Both the position numbers and the translations under genes were made by a program. A model generated the notes under the pieces. That model worked only from the letters and a program-made list of their open reading frames with translations. It searched no databases and was not told the DNA's origin. This document shows, piece after piece, positions 62,473 to 64,000 of a stretch of 64,000 nt of DNA (position 1 is its first letter; every line of letters begins with the position of its first letter). The stretch comes from Paenibacillus thalictri (GTDB lineage: Bacteria > Bacillota > Bacilli > Paenibacillales > NBRC-103111). The DNA is taken from the NCBI RefSeq assembly GCF_004307995.1, contig NZ_SIRE01000008.1, positions 62,001 through 126,000 of the forward strand. The letters are read 5' to 3'.

Positions 62473-63435
62473 ATGCTTACTATTGGTGTTGATTTGGGAG
62501 GAACGCAGATCAGAGCGGGGTTGTTTGACGAAGCCGGAGGACTGCTGTTTAAACATGAAGATTTAACGTTGGCCCATGAGGGGGCGGAGGCGGTGATCGG
62601 CAGGATCATCGAAGGCATTAGGCGGGTCGTTTCTTATGCGCAGGAGCAAGGACACGGAGAAAACATAACAGGCATCGGCATCGGCTGTCCCGGTCCGCTG
62701 GATCCTTTTACAGGCGTCGTATTGTCCCCTTCCACCTTGCCGGGGATGGTTGACATTCCGCTGCAGCACATCGTACACAGCGAATTTGGGCTGCCTGTGT
62801 ATGTAAACAACGACGCTAACGCCGCAGCTTTAGGCGAGTGGCTGTACGGCAGCGGACGCGGCACCAACAATATGATTTATTTGACGATCAGCACGGGTAT
62901 CGGCGCAGGCATTGTGATCGACGGGCGGCTGCTGCTCGGCGAGCAGGGCAGTGCCGGGGAAGTCGGACATATGATTATCGACCCGTACGGCCCAATGTGC
63001 AGCTGCAGCAACAGAGGCTGCTGGGAAGCATGTGCTTCGGGGACGGCGATCGCCGATATTGCCATCGAAAGATTAGCAAATGAAACGTCTGACAGCCAGC
63101 TCCGGCAAATCACGGGACCGGTGACGGCCAAAGAAGTCATTACGGCTGCGCTGAACAATGACCGGCTCGCCATGGAGATCATGGAACAAACCCGCATTTA
63201 CTTGGGCATCGGGTTAATTAACATGATTAATTTATTTAATCCGCAAAAAGTCGTCATCGGCGGAGGCGTCAGCAAAGCAGGGGACTTCTTGTTGCAGCCG
63301 GCGGTGGATATGGCCAAGCAGCGATCGCAGCCGGGGATGAACGATGTGGCGTTTGTGATGGCGGAGCTTGGCGACGATGTCGGACTGTATGGCGCAGCGG
63401 CGTTGGTAAGCTATCAGAAGCAGCTGCGGAAGTAA
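62473..63435 (+). CDS. ROK family sugar kinase
   Basis: A 320-residue ATP-dependent sugar kinase of the glucokinase/N-acetylglucosamine-kinase type. Motifs: ATP loop VDLGGTQIRAG, catalytic D114 in VNNDANAAALGEW, EVGHMII, and zinc motif CSCSNRGCWEACASG. There is no helix-turn-helix. ATG 62473 lies 8 bases after GGGAGGG; a longer in-frame version would start in the intergenic hairpin region. It probably phosphorylates the sugar released by the upstream enzymes, possibly an amino sugar that then goes to NagB. Confidence 0.9.
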   Translation: MLTIGVDLGGTQIRAGLFDEAGGLLFKHEDLTLAHEGAEAVIGRIIEGIRRVVSYAQEQGHGENITGIGIGCPGPLDPFTGVVLSPSTLPGMVDIPLQHIVHSEFGLPVYVNNDANAAALGEWLYGSGRGTNNMIYLTISTGIGAGIVIDGRLLLGEQGSAGEVGHMIIDPYGPMCSCSNRGCWEACASGTAIADIAIERLANETSDSQLRQITGPVTAKEVITAALNNDRLAMEIMEQTRIYLGIGLINMINLFNPQKVVIGGGVSKAGDFLLQPAVDMAKQRSQPGMNDVAFVMAELGDDVGLYGAAALVSYQKQLRK

Positions 63436-63461
63436 TTTGGTTTTTTGTTTAAATAATTAAA

Positions 63462-63583
63462 TTCATATTGAAATTAAATAAAGTGAATGGTATGATTTAT
63501 GTATGTTCACTATCCCGTTCGCGTTAGTGCGGACGAGGATTTCTCGGTGAAATCACCATAATTATATTCATAGTGAAATTAAA
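63462..63583 (+). promoter_or_regulatory. Promoter with duplicated 17-base operator-like repeat
   Basis: TTCATATTGAAATTAAA (63462-63478) and TTCATAGTGAAATTAAA (63567-63583) differ at one position and are 105 bases apart. The first overlaps the -35 of a good promoter: TTGAAA (63468-63473), 17 bp, TATGAT (63491-63496). AGTGAA (63482-63487) and TTCACT (63506-63511) flank the -10. The layout suggests repression by looping; the regulator is unknown. Confidence 0.6.
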
Positions 63584-63602
63584 ATAGAAAGGAGGTGAGA
63601 GC

Positions 63603-64000
63603 ATGAAACAAAGATGGCAGGCGCAGCTGAAGAGGTACGGGTATAGTTTGCCGGAGACGTTGTCGGGGTATTTGTTTTTATCTCCCGTGTTGTTGTGGAC
63701 GGCCATTTTTATGCTGTTCCCGCTCTTTTACATTATATATTTAAGTTTTTTCGAGTGGAACATGGTTGATCCGGATAAGAAATTTATTGGCTTCAGCAAT
63801 TATACCCGGATGCTGGAAGACAACGAGTTTATTCAATCGGTCTACCACACCTTGTATTTTACCGTCGGCAAAACCGTTTTATCGGTCGTAGCAGCCCTGG
63901 CTATCGCGATGCTGCTGAACCGGAAAATTCGTGGCATCGTGCTTATTCGCGGCTTTTTTTACTCGCCGGTAGTCGTTTCGATGATTGCTGCGGCGATGAT
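63603..64000 (+). CDS. ABC sugar importer permease, 3' end missing
   Basis: The first 132 codons of a MalF-like permease. The frame is open to the right edge. AAAGGAGGTGAGAGC lies directly before ATG 63603. The N-terminus has a transmembrane helix (LFLSPVLLWTAIFMLF), then LSFFEWNM and FIGFSNYTRML, typical of CUT1 permeases, and a second helix region near residue 90. It begins a further importer operon with its own operator-rich promoter. No binding protein is seen before it. Confidence 0.88.
   Translation, partial: MKQRWQAQLKRYGYSLPETLSGYLFLSPVLLWTAIFMLFPLFYIIYLSFFEWNMVDPDKKFIGFSNYTRMLEDNEFIQSVYHTLYFTVGKTVLSVVAALAIAMLLNRKIRGIVLIRGFFYSPVVVSMIAAAM

Noticed and set aside
1..64000. CRISPR arrays, tRNA or rRNA genes, transposases
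   Set aside because: I looked for regularly spaced repeats, tRNA-like folds and transposase motifs and saw none that I could support.

Overview
The window reads as a piece of a Paenibacillus-type (Paenibacillaceae, Firmicutes) chromosome. This is inferred from the moderately high GC, strong AGGAGG-type ribosome sites, frequent TTG/GTG starts, CUT1 sugar importers encoded without ATPases, paired YesM/YesN-type two-component systems, very large membrane-anchored AraC regulators and CcpA (cre)-like sites. No 16S gene or other marker is present, so the genus is an inference. All 50 genes I accept lie on the + strand. The first (a sulfatase) is cut by the left edge and the last (an ABC permease) by the right edge.

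The region is a chain of glycan-use modules. (I) 1-12.8 kb: a sulfatase end, an AraC regulator, a YesM/YesN pair, a binding protein with two permeases, and two GH51 arabinofuranosidases flanking a small Cys-rich protein. (II) 12.8-13.7 kb: a fluoride riboswitch with two CrcB/Fluc channel genes. (III) 14.0-25.6 kb: an Asp-box (sialidase-like) protein, a membrane AraC regulator, a binding protein with two permeases, a sulfatase, an HpcH/HpaI aldolase and a second Asp-box protein. (IV) 25.7-29.7 kb: an ArsR-rhodanese fusion, a cysteine desulfurase, an MFS transporter and a GNAT acetyltransferase. (V) 30.1-44.8 kb: a binding protein and sulfatase, a structured repeat region, two permeases, a YesM/YesN pair, a heparinase II/III-family protein, a sulfatase, an unrecognised probable alpha-toroid enzyme and a GH88 unsaturated glucuronyl hydrolase. 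(VI) 45.0-55.6 kb: a membrane AraC regulator, two permeases and a binding protein, three Gfo/Idh/MocA oxidoreductases and a sulfatase. (VII) 55.7-63.4 kb: a ROK repressor, a DUF4432 epimerase-like protein, NagB, a second set of three Gfo/Idh/MocA oxidoreductases and a ROK sugar kinase. (VIII) from 63.6 kb: the start of another importer.

The parts suggest a working model. Oligosaccharides are captured by lipoproteins and imported by CUT1 permeases energised by a shared ATPase encoded elsewhere. Inside the cell they would be desulfated, cut by lyase or hydrolase enzymes and by GH88, and fed through aldolase, oxidoreductase, NagB and kinase steps. None of the catabolic enzymes with a visible N-terminus has a secretion signal, so the chemistry looks cytoplasmic. 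GH88, heparinase II/III, sulfatases and NagB together point to a sulfated, uronate- and amino-sugar-containing glycan (glycosaminoglycan-like); the GH51 pair points to arabinose in another substrate. The substrates are inferred.

The most unusual feature is a duplicated A-B-C cassette of Gfo/Idh/MocA proteins (51.0-54.1 kb and 59.1-62.3 kb). In both copies the middle protein has lost the catalytic Lys/Asp/His signature while keeping its nucleotide-binding loop, and the third has a changed nucleotide-binding loop while keeping the catalytic signature. This looks like a conserved three-part oxidoreductase system.
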